Below, piece by piece: positions 16,602 through 23,523 of a stretch of 28,357 nt of DNA (within the stretch, counting starts at the first letter, position 1; every line of letters starts with the position of its first letter). The notes beneath the pieces are model-generated. The model was given only the letters and a program-made list of their open reading frames with translations, was not told the origin of the DNA and did no database searches. The position numbers and the translations under genes were made by a program. Origin of the DNA: a virus; IMG/VR virus record IMGVR_UViG_3300034356_002782, positions 1 to 28,357 of that record; one strand, given 5' to 3'.

Positions 16602-17576
16602 TTAAGAGGGATGAGCGCCTAAGGCCTCTGGGAAGTACCAATCATGTAAATCTTTAATTATAGTGCGTAGATCTTTTCGTGCTGTCCAGCCCGTCTCTGA
16701 AAATAATTTATCGGAATCGGCGATTAAATACGCAGGATCACCTATACGTTTTTCTGCTACTTCAATAGATACATTTTTACCTAAGCATTTTGACACTTCT
16801 TTAAGAATTTCTAAATTAGAATATCCTCTAACTGATCCTATATTATATATCCCTTGCATATTTTTTTCTATTGCCATTACGTGAGCATTAGCAATATCCG
16901 CTATGTGAATATAATCTCTAACACAAGTGCCGTCTTTAGTATTATAATCGGATCCATTTAATATAAAAGGTTGATTTTCTAAAATTGCGTCAAACACCTT
17001 AGGAAAAATATGGGTCGCATTTGCTTCTTGTCCGTGTATTCCATTTTGTATTGCGCCACACGCATTGAAATATCTAAATGCTACATATTTCATGCCATAC
17101 GCAATATTAAACGAATGCAAAGCCTTATCAATCATCAACTTAGATTCACCATACGGCGAAATAGGATTGGTAGGTTGTTCTTCTGTTATTGGTTTATCGG
17201 TATCAGGATTGCCATAAACAGATGCGCTACTGCTAAAGATAAATTTGGAATTCGGGGAACGCCTACGAATATATTTAAGAAATGCTAAAGTTTTCTGAAT
17301 ATTGTTTTCATAATATTCTTCAGGGTTTTGTATACTAGGTCCAACTAAACTTGTACCCGCACAATGTATAATTGCACATGGTTGTTTTTCTACTTGCATT
17401 AATGATCCATACCCAATAAAATCGGATTGGATAAATTCATCGCAGTATATTTCCAAATGTGAAGGTAATGCTCGGCGATCAATACCAATTACATAATACC
17501 CTTTGGTAATAAGTTCTATGCAAATAGCGCCACCGATATAACCGGCGGCGCCTGTAACTATAACAGTCTTAGTCAT
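16602..17576 (-). CDS. galE: UDP-glucose/UDP-N-acetylglucosamine 4-epimerase
   Basis: A 324-residue extended SDR. G-A-A-G-Y-I-G (9-15) is the NAD loop, S-S-S-A-S-V-Y-G (115-122) holds the catalytic Ser, and P-Y142-G-E-S-K146 is the Tyr/Lys pair. Y-F-N-A-C-G-A and an R-D-Y-I-H segment match GalE, and length is near the usual 338. It interconverts UDP-glucose and UDP-galactose or their N-acetyl forms. It lies between a GT-B transferase and queD, so the UDP-sugar it makes probably serves those transferases. The start directly follows the transferase stop (TAAATG). Confidence 0.9.
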   Translation of the reverse strand: MTKTVIVTGAAGYIGGAICIELITKGYYVIGIDRRALPSHLEIYCDEFIQSDFIGYGSLMQVEKQPCAIIHCAGTSLVGPSIQNPEEYYENNIQKTLAFLKYIRRRSPNSKFIFSSSASVYGNPDTDKPITEEQPTNPISPYGESKLMIDKALHSFNIAYGMKYVAFRYFNACGAIQNGIHGQEANATHIFPKVFDAILENQPFILNGSDYNTKDGTCVRDYIHIADIANAHVMAIEKNMQGIYNIGSVRGYSNLEILKEVSKCLGKNVSIEVAEKRIGDPAYLIADSDKLFSETGWTARKDLRTIIKDLHDWYFPEALGAHPS

Positions 17577-18749
17577 TTAATACTTGGTCTCAGATGTATG
17601 ATTTCTATAATTAGATTGGTTTCTATTCCACTTACCGTTATCTAATCCTAACATAATATCGAGGCATCTGTCAATAGTTCCTGAGGTCCAGTTAGCCAAT
17701 TTACCAATACCGTTTCTAGGAGTTTCTAATAAGCACTCTAATTTATTTGTGGCATCTTCTTTAGACCAAGGAATATATAAACATTCGGGATCATTTGCGA
17801 ATGTTTCAGGAAATGATCTGTAGGCTGGGAACAAACAATTTGTTCCTAATGCGTCTGCTTCTGATGCAGTGTTACTTACCCAATCTTGCAGGGCACAATT
17901 AAATAATACTTTAGAATCTGCAAGCAATTCGTAATATTCATCCTTCTTAAGATTTTCGTATATCTTAAAATTGGGATGCGTCTTAGTTAATTCAACTGCT
18001 CGGTCTATATAGGAGTCGTCATTACTACGTAAAGGACCACCCGACAATACCGCAAATTCAATATCCGATTTAGACCCAAAATGTTCTATAATATCCATAA
18101 AGAATCCCGGCTGCTTTTCCTGATCGAATCTTGCAGAGAATACTACTCGATTCTTACGTTCTGAGAATTGTTTAATATTCTTTACACGACTACGAACTTC
18201 ATTTTGATCAAATGCTAATCCTGAGATATTATACATTGGCACTTGCCAACCTGCAATTTTCATATGAGCAACCATCTCTTCATTTGATGCTAATACTCCA
18301 CTCACCCAAGTATTAACCATCTTCTCATAGTGTGCCATCCAGCCTTGCATATCCCAGACATGTAAGAAGTCGTCAGGATCAATTGTCTGAGCTAAACACC
18401 TAACAAATACTCTAGGCTGATGTTCCCAACCACATTGATCCATAATATAAGGCAATACTTCCATTCCAGGAGTAAACATATCTTCGAAGAAAATTATGTC
18501 ATCATACTGAATTTCTCCAGCTTTCATCTTTGCAACAAGTTTTGCCATCTGTGTCAAAGAATAATAACTACGACCATGCGCATCTAATACTTGTCCGGTT
18601 ACAATTGACTTAGAATTATCCAAAGTATCACCGTGGATAATTTCATAATTGATGCCTCTACGTTTAAATGCCGCTTCGTTCCATTGCTGAAGCTGCAAAG
18701 TATAACGGCCTTCATATGGCTCAAGTCCACAGTATATCAATTTACGCAT
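17577..18749 (-). CDS. GT-B glycosyltransferase (GT4-like)
   Basis: A 390-residue cytoplasmic protein with two Rossmann halves. The C-terminal half opens with V-V-F-S-A-R-F-D-Q-E-K-Q-P (202-214), the usual start of the nucleotide-sugar domain in GT4 enzymes. A later stretch from about residue 280 (L-L-A-D-S-K-V-L-F-N) has the expected strand and loop before the donor site, although the classical E-x7-E is not clear. It sits between a T-fold protein of the deazaguanine module and galE, with a GGGGAG ribosome site. Its acceptor may be a surface glycan, or, because of the neighbours, a modified base. GT4-type enzymes that glycosylate queuosine in tRNA are known in animals. The call to family is by pattern only. 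Confidence 0.72.
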   Translation of the reverse strand: MRKLIYCGLEPYEGRYTLQLQQWNEAAFKRRGINYEIIHGDTLDNSKSIVTGQVLDAHGRSYYSLTQMAKLVAKMKAGEIQYDDIIFFEDMFTPGMEVLPYIMDQCGWEHQPRVFVRCLAQTIDPDDFLHVWDMQGWMAHYEKMVNTWVSGVLASNEEMVAHMKIAGWQVPMYNISGLAFDQNEVRSRVKNIKQFSERKNRVVFSARFDQEKQPGFFMDIIEHFGSKSDIEFAVLSGGPLRSNDDSYIDRAVELTKTHPNFKIYENLKKDEYYELLADSKVLFNCALQDWVSNTASEADALGTNCLFPAYRSFPETFANDPECLYIPWSKEDATNKLECLLETPRNGIGKLANWTSGTIDRCLDIMLGLDNGKWNRNQSNYRNHTSETKY

Positions 18750-18755
18750 CAGTAT

Positions 18756-19175
18756 TTACTCCCCAAAATATAGTTTACAACCGTTTTCGTTATCTTCAGA
18801 TACTTCAATAACATAATTTCTATTAGGCCACATAGTATTTAGGCGTCCATACAGCTCTCTAGCCATCATTTCGCAAGATTTATAATCTAACTGTAATGTG
18901 CCATCAGAATACCATCGTTCCATTATTCGCTTTGCTTGTATAAATTCTACATCTCGATCATCATGAAATACCTGCATCTCAACTCTAAAATGAAATATAT
19001 GCCGATGCGGTGTACTTAAGAAACTAACATCAAGCCAATCGCCTGTTGCCAATTTCGGATCCGTTGCCGCAGCAGGATATTTGTGGATACCCTCTTTTTG
19101 AAATGTTACCCAAATATAACTTGTTTGTTTCATAATTATGTCAGATGTATTAATAATTGAACTAGCAAAATTCAT
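18756..19175 (-). CDS. T-fold protein, PTPS/QueD-like
   Basis: A 139-residue protein. G-I-H31-K-Y, H57-R-H59-I-F-H-F-R-V-E and K-S-C-E-M-M-A-R-E-L (99-108) follow the order of PTPS/QueD proteins: first zinc His, His-x-His with a beta strand, then a Glu-led helix. V-I-E-V-S-E-D (122-128) stands where the family has the V-x-E-T strand. No Cys lies at the catalytic place. It may be a second pterin-pathway enzyme or a QueF-like/structural T-fold partner. Its ATG overlaps the DpdA stop (ATGA) with a GAGGA site, so I prefer it over the in-frame ATG 14 codons on. The fold assignment is my inference; the gene is certain. Confidence 0.65.
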   Translation of the reverse strand: MNFASSIINTSDIIMKQTSYIWVTFQKEGIHKYPAAATDPKLATGDWLDVSFLSTPHRHIFHFRVEMQVFHDDRDVEFIQAKRIMERWYSDGTLQLDYKSCEMMARELYGRLNTMWPNRNYVIEVSEDNENGCKLYFGE

Positions 19176-20461
19176 GCAAATAAGTCCTCAAGAGATGATG
19201 GTGCAATAATGTTTACCGGAGATGAATCCATAAATTTTCCTACGTGTTTTTCCCAATAGATAAAATCTTCAGATGTCTTAACATCAAACAATGTACTATA
19301 TTCATTCTCACAATTTTTATCTCTGCAGAAGCGCAAGAATTCATCTTTAGAATTCATTAAGTTCGAGACATCCATAGTAAAATTATGCACATTTGTTAAA
19401 ATAAAGGAAAGTCTAGCACGCATGATATCTATAAATTTGCCGCCGTTTTCTAAATACTCACCTACCGAAATATTCATTAATTTGTGATATTCTTCAGGGG
19501 AGTAATCGGTACCACATACTGAATTAATTTCGTTAGTAACAGTCCGATAGATATTAGAATATGGTCTACCCATTTTTACAGATGAACCGCCGTAGTCGCC
19601 AGGTGTACCTTTTTTGCAATGCGAAAAATAAAATAAACCGTTATCCAATGACATAGAATGTGTCGTAGAATCATACGAGATATCAATATCTTTATATAAT
19701 CCAGATTGGCTAAATAGTAAATACGGCAATATACGTTTTAGTGCGCCTACCCCCAATACATGTAGATGAAAGGGTTTTTCAAAAGGCACAGCATTTACAT
19801 AAAATGCACGTTTCACATCCTCAAGTGGTCCCATGCCTAATGCTGCAGAACCCATAGCAACGCCGCCAATACGATGATGCAATTCTTTAGGAATTTCATC
19901 TAACATATATTCGGTCCATTGATGGTAGGTATCTTGACCCGACCCCTGAATAATAACAAAGGGGCGACAATTACTTTTTACAGAATCAAATTTTAAAATT
20001 TGATCTTTAACATTCTTGCCTGTTTGTCTAGCATATGTTTCAAAATTTTCCATATCTACATACCTTCGCTTAGTATCAATTTTTGAAGATACGCCGCTTG
20101 CAGAAGTAGACTTTACCGGAATCTCATCAAATGCCATTCCTATATCTGCCCATGCTGCCTGATTCTCATATACTTTGTTTCTTGTCTCAGGAGTATTTTG
20201 TAATCCGCGAGTAACAATCTGCAAACCGCCAGAATCCGCATGAATATTTTTAATTGCCGGTCTATACTTTTGTAATTTTTTACCAAAGTTCTTTTCAGTA
20301 AATCCATTATATAATAGAGAAAATTGATGGTTGTTTTTATTATGTACCGTTTTGCCAATTAGATCATTGATCATCTGCAATGTTTCGGGGTCTTCACATT
20401 GCTCGGATCCTAACCGCAGATAAGCTGGTCCAGATATAACATATTCTAATTGTCGGCTCAT
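19172..20461 (-). CDS. dpdA: DpdA-like DNA 7-deazaguanine transglycosylase (TGT fold)
   Basis: A 429-residue TGT-fold protein. It keeps A-D76-S-G-G-L-Q (base-binding Asp), M-A-F-D112-E-I-P, I-Q172-G-S-G, G-G-V-A-M-G-S (199-205), H-V-L-G-V-G (234-239) and I-S-Y-D264-S, the likely nucleophile. These match Asp102, Asp156, Gln203, Gly230 and Asp280 of Zymomonas TGT. The C-x-C-x-x-C zinc site of tRNA enzymes is not visible, which fits the DpdA branch that exchanges guanine in DNA for a 7-deazaguanine. Phage DpdA is known to protect DNA from restriction. FolE, QueD and QueE in the same string would make the precursor. The C-terminus S-S-L-E-D-L-F-A resembles a clamp-binding tail. The ATG overlaps the upstream transferase stop; a perfect promoter lies about 90 bases before it. 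Confidence 0.88.
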   Translation of the reverse strand: MSRQLEYVISGPAYLRLGSEQCEDPETLQMINDLIGKTVHNKNNHQFSLLYNGFTEKNFGKKLQKYRPAIKNIHADSGGLQIVTRGLQNTPETRNKVYENQAAWADIGMAFDEIPVKSTSASGVSSKIDTKRRYVDMENFETYARQTGKNVKDQILKFDSVKSNCRPFVIIQGSGQDTYHQWTEYMLDEIPKELHHRIGGVAMGSAALGMGPLEDVKRAFYVNAVPFEKPFHLHVLGVGALKRILPYLLFSQSGLYKDIDISYDSTTHSMSLDNGLFYFSHCKKGTPGDYGGSSVKMGRPYSNIYRTVTNEINSVCGTDYSPEEYHKLMNISVGEYLENGGKFIDIMRARLSFILTNVHNFTMDVSNLMNSKDEFLRFCRDKNCENEYSTLFDVKTSEDFIYWEKHVGKFMDSSPVNIIAPSSLEDLFA

Positions 20462-21822
20462 ACGAATAAACTTTCTAGTGAATTATCAGATTCTTCTTTT
20501 GGAACAAAGTTTTTATCTTTGGATATATAGGTTTGTGTATCTGTGTATATTATATTAAATTTATGCTTGTTTGTCAATACAGAACGGACATCATCAATCG
20601 ACAAAGCTTTCCTATTTAAAGAAATTATAAAATCTTTATATGTAGATAAAGTAACTTCATTAATTTTTGCTCTTTCGGATTCGGATTTGATACATTCAAA
20701 AGAATCAAAACATCGTTCCCATTCTTCTATTCCGTTTCTATCTAAAGAACGAATTGACTCTAGTACACCTTGTTGATACCAATCTTTTGAATTTTCAAAT
20801 TTAGAATAGAGATCAAGTACTACCGATGCCACTGCCTTTTTTTGTACTGCAAAATAATTTGAGGGTGGGAAATTTTTTAACCAGGACATACCCTCTATTG
20901 CTACGGTTGGCATATGCCCAATTGTTTCATAAAAAGCTAATCCAAAACTTTCTCGTATTGCAGGATTATATGCAACTCGAGCAGATGTTAAGAAGTCAAC
21001 TTTTTCTTGCCCGTAAATACCAAATTTTATTTCATATGTTGCGTTGATAGCTTGTAGCGCAGTCTCAAATTTTTTTGCACCTGTTGCATTAGTTATTACC
21101 TTTGCCGGCAAACCCGTTTTTTGTATCATTTCAATAAATGCTTCAGGATTTTTCCTAGGTTCCCAGCGACCAATCCACAATACACCTTCTTTTGGTTTAA
21201 TGTGAGTTTGCAGTAAAGTTTTCTCAGTCATAAGAATAGGTAAATATTTTGCATTTGGTATTTTGGACTTATGTAATTCTGATAAATTTCGCAAAGTCTG
21301 AGTACCAATCGTAATACCTTTAACTCCCATTAACGCATTGAATGTTTCATTAAATGATTCAGTAAATTCATTCTTCCATTCACGATCATCTAAAAATACC
21401 ATACTTTCATTGTGGGTATAATAAATTACTTGAATGCTCTTTTGCAAATTTAAAGAATATATTGCGGGAAATGATTCCAATGTATTGCAGATGATAATAT
21501 CATATAAATTTTCATTAAGAGCCTTCATCATAGATTCTCTGAAATTTACCATCTTTTCAAAGTTAAAGGAGTCCTCAAACATAAAAGTTTTAGTATGATT
21601 TGTATAACTAATAGGTTCGGCGCAAATGAATCTTGCGCCTTGTTCTTCTAAGTATGTTTTAAATTCAATATTAGATGCGGGTTTATCTAATATAATATCC
21701 ACCTTGTATCCAAGAGGAGTAAAGGTTTCAATAAAGGATTTTGCGAATTGACCTAATCCGCCGTGAGGTATAGTGTGTTGATCGCTAAGACAAAATGCTA
21801 TTCGTTTTTTATATGTATTCAT
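20458..21822 (-). CDS. GT-B glycosyltransferase encoded directly upstream of DpdA
   Basis: A 454-residue GT-B (GT4-like) transferase. G-G-L-G-Q-F (21-26) is the N-terminal glycine loop, V-L-W-I-G-R-W-E-P-R-K-N-P (214-226) opens the donor domain, and E291-S-F-G-L-A-F-Y-E299 is the E-x7-E motif that binds the nucleotide sugar. The last residues N-S-L-E-S-L-F-V copy the pattern at the end of DpdA, although the codons differ. It resembles sliding-clamp-binding tails such as S-L-F-D-M-F at the end of T4 DNA polymerase. T4 alpha-glucosyltransferase, also GT-B, has been reported to bind the clamp. The gene may therefore encode a DNA-directed transferase; a surface-glycan role is the alternative. The ATG follows the exonuclease stop by 22 bases with a weak ribosome site. 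Confidence 0.78.
   Translation of the reverse strand: MNTYKKRIAFCLSDQHTIPHGGLGQFAKSFIETFTPLGYKVDIILDKPASNIEFKTYLEEQGARFICAEPISYTNHTKTFMFEDSFNFEKMVNFRESMMKALNENLYDIIICNTLESFPAIYSLNLQKSIQVIYYTHNESMVFLDDREWKNEFTESFNETFNALMGVKGITIGTQTLRNLSELHKSKIPNAKYLPILMTEKTLLQTHIKPKEGVLWIGRWEPRKNPEAFIEMIQKTGLPAKVITNATGAKKFETALQAINATYEIKFGIYGQEKVDFLTSARVAYNPAIRESFGLAFYETIGHMPTVAIEGMSWLKNFPPSNYFAVQKKAVASVVLDLYSKFENSKDWYQQGVLESIRSLDRNGIEEWERCFDSFECIKSESERAKINEVTLSTYKDFIISLNRKALSIDDVRSVLTNKHKFNIIYTDTQTYISKDKNFVPKEESDNSLESLFV
20549..20577 (-). promoter_or_regulatory. Perfect sigma70-type promoter before dpdA
   Basis: On the minus strand TTGACA (20577-20572), 17 bases, TATAAT (20554-20549), all within the 3' end of the transferase gene. 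RNA would start near 20542, about 80 bases before the DpdA ATG at 20461, so DpdA could be made without the transferase. No extended TG is present. It is one of five exact copies of the consensus in the window. Confidence 0.7.
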
Positions 21823-21844
21823 AATTAATCAACTCAATTTAATA

Positions 21845-22357
21845 TTACGAGTCACCTAAAATTTTAATTAAATGTTTTGCCTGGTGCATCGCATCATCTA
21901 AAGCATTATGATGAACGCCGACTCTGTCATCTTCAGGAATCCAGTTAAATAAATTCTTAACTGTTCTATAACATCTGTCATCCCAACATTTCCAGGGAGG
22001 TTCTCTATCAGAATAGAAATATGCGTTAGTAAGAATTGTATTATCAAATACTGCACCGTTGCCCCATATAGGTAAACTCTTAGGACCGAACCAGGCCTCA
22101 AAATTGGTTAAAGCTTCGTCCAAAGGAATAGTATTTTTAGTTAACGCTTTTAGTGCTTCTTTATTTTGTTTAGACCACCATTCTACAGTATCCTTAGATA
22201 TATGTAGACCAACATCTTTGCAAGTTTTTAAATCAATGGTGCAGTAAAAGGTATCAAGAACCTCTTTACCTTTAAACTTTACTGCACCTATTGAACAAAT
22301 TGCCGCATGTGATCTCGTGGACATTGTTTCAAGATCAATCATAACATGAACAGTCAT
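21845..22357 (-). CDS. dexA: DEDDh 3'-5' exonuclease, DexA-like
   Basis: A 170-residue DEDD exonuclease. M-I-D8-L-E10-T is motif I, G-N-G-A-V-F-D105-N is motif II, and H150-N-A-L-D-D155 with A-x-x-Q-A after it is motif III of the DEDDh type. T4 DexA (about 227 residues) is the nearest named relative by position and motif; this one is shorter but has all catalytic residues. It degrades DNA 3' to 5', perhaps in host DNA breakdown or primer removal. The ATG overlaps the FolE stop (ATGA), which ties it to the deazaguanine gene string. Confidence 0.85.
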   Translation of the reverse strand: MTVHVMIDLETMSTRSHAAICSIGAVKFKGKEVLDTFYCTIDLKTCKDVGLHISKDTVEWWSKQNKEALKALTKNTIPLDEALTNFEAWFGPKSLPIWGNGAVFDNTILTNAYFYSDREPPWKCWDDRCYRTVKNLFNWIPEDDRVGVHHNALDDAMHQAKHLIKILGDS

Positions 22358-23037
22358 TTTTTACCCATTCGCGCAATACTTAAAAATTCATTTCTTACTG
22401 CAGGGTCAGTCTTAAATCCCCCACCTAATCGCACAGTAACAGTAGAGCTACCGGTATCTTCAACACCTCTAGATTTAACACAGTAATGCTGAGCATCAAT
22501 TAATACAGCAACATCGTCAGTATTTAGAATAAAACATAATGCATGAAAAATTTGTTCCGTTAATCGTTCCTGTATTTGAGGACGCTTACTAAAGTATTCT
22601 ACAATACGATTAATTTTACTTAAACCAAGAACATGATTTTTAGGAACATATGCGATAGTTGCCAATCCATCAATAACTACGAAGTGATGCTCGCAATTAC
22701 TCTGAACATTTACATTGCGTTCGACGACCATTTCATTATAACGCATTTTGTTTTCAACAGTAGTGCATTTAGGAAATGCGTCATAATCCAATCCCCAAAA
22801 TATTTCATTGACATACATTTTAGCAACACGCTTAGGTGTTTCATTAAGAGAATCATCTCGTAAATCTAGACCAAGTATGTGCATTATAGATGCAAAGTGT
22901 TTTTCGATTTCTTCAATCTTATCTTTACGATCTAATTTAGATGCATCTATAGTAGGAGTTTCCACTCCTAATTTAACTAAGTGCGCATGCACTTGTTGTC
23001 CTAATATTGAATCAGTTTTAGTTTTATTGTATGACAT
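22354..23037 (-). CDS. folE: GTP cyclohydrolase I
   Basis: A 227-residue FolE type I enzyme, close to E. coli length (222). S-N-C115-E-H-H118 and H-Y-C186 give the zinc site. G-L-S-K-I-N-R-I-V (138-146), R-P-Q-I-Q-E-R-L-T (152-160) and S-R-G-V-E-D-T-G-S-S (189-198) are conserved active-site blocks. It converts GTP to dihydroneopterin triphosphate, the first step of both folate and 7-deazaguanine synthesis. With QueD and QueE nearby, deazaguanine synthesis is the likely use. An AAGGA site supports ATG 23037. The leader carries a T4-late-type box and a hairpin. Confidence 0.95.
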   Translation of the reverse strand: MSYNKTKTDSILGQQVHAHLVKLGVETPTIDASKLDRKDKIEEIEKHFASIMHILGLDLRDDSLNETPKRVAKMYVNEIFWGLDYDAFPKCTTVENKMRYNEMVVERNVNVQSNCEHHFVVIDGLATIAYVPKNHVLGLSKINRIVEYFSKRPQIQERLTEQIFHALCFILNTDDVAVLIDAQHYCVKSRGVEDTGSSTVTVRLGGGFKTDPAVRNEFLSIARMGKK

Positions 23038-23076
23038 TTTAGAATCCTTCCTTACACGGATATGAGTTTTGTATTT

Positions 23077-23094
23077 TGTCGCCTTTGTGCGACA
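23077..23094 (-). promoter_or_regulatory. Hairpin in the folE leader
   Basis: TGTCGC (23077-23082) and GCGACA (23089-23094) pair exactly around six bases. If the TATAAATA box just upstream is used, RNA would start at about 23093, so the hairpin would lie at the very 5' end of the transcript, where it could protect the mRNA. The ribosome site AAGGA is further down and stays free. Confidence 0.5.
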
Positions 23095-23097
23095 TAG

Positions 23098-23523
23098 TTA
23101 TTTATATGATTCCCACCAGAAATTAATAAATTCTTTTTGATATTTTCGATTAATAGTTCTTGCATAATAATTTGGTATGTGTATCTGGTCTACATTGTAA
23201 ACTAACACCGCAGTATCAATATCACAAAAACTATATAGTTCTTTTAAAGTTGTTAGAGTTTTGCCAGAATCGCATATGTCATCTACTAACAAAATTTTAG
23301 ATTCGGGTTGTAATACTTGATTACGAATATCCTGCACCGCCCAATCCCGTGTAGACCAATCTAAGTTATATAATGGAATATTTAACGCATGCGATAAACA
23401 CACTGCGGGGATAAGTCCCCCCCGTTTAATACCAACTACATAATCATATTTTTTATTACTTTGTTTTATTTTTGATAACAGCGAATACATATCGGCGTCA
23501 TACTCAGCATAGCTATACTCCAT
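23098..23523 (-). CDS. Phosphoribosyltransferase (type I, purine-salvage-like)
   Basis: A 141-residue protein from ATG 23523. I-L-L-V-D-D-I-C-D-S-G-K-T-L (77-90) is the PRPP-binding signature of type I phosphoribosyltransferases, and V-V-G-I-K-R-G-G (29-36) is the pyrophosphate loop. Size and motifs fit xanthine/hypoxanthine-guanine PRTases, which make purine monophosphates from free bases. In this spot, between queE and folE, it may feed GTP to FolE or salvage a deazapurine base; both are inference. The start shares one base with the queE stop (TAATG) behind a GGGGA site; an ATG four codons earlier has no good site. The last codons overlap a T4-late-type TATAAATA box. Confidence 0.85.
   Translation of the reverse strand: MEYSYAEYDADMYSLLSKIKQSNKKYDYVVGIKRGGLIPAVCLSHALNIPLYNLDWSTRDWAVQDIRNQVLQPESKILLVDDICDSGKTLTTLKELYSFCDIDTAVLVYNVDQIHIPNYYARTINRKYQKEFINFWWESYK
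23099..23106 (-). promoter_or_regulatory. Candidate T4-type late promoter (TATAAATA) for folE
   Basis: The minus strand reads TATAAATAACTAT, close to the T4 late consensus TATAAATACTATT. It covers the last codons and stop of the phosphoribosyltransferase gene and stands about 60 bases before the FolE ATG. The gp55 late sigma factor that reads such boxes is encoded less than 2 kb away. It is the only exact TATAAATA at the edge of a gene in this window. Confidence 0.5.

Noticed and set aside
23038-23097. Possible preQ1 riboswitch before folE
   Set aside because: The hairpin loop is only six bases and the following A-rich stretch cannot form the pseudoknot of a preQ1-I aptamer; the C-rich loop is missing.
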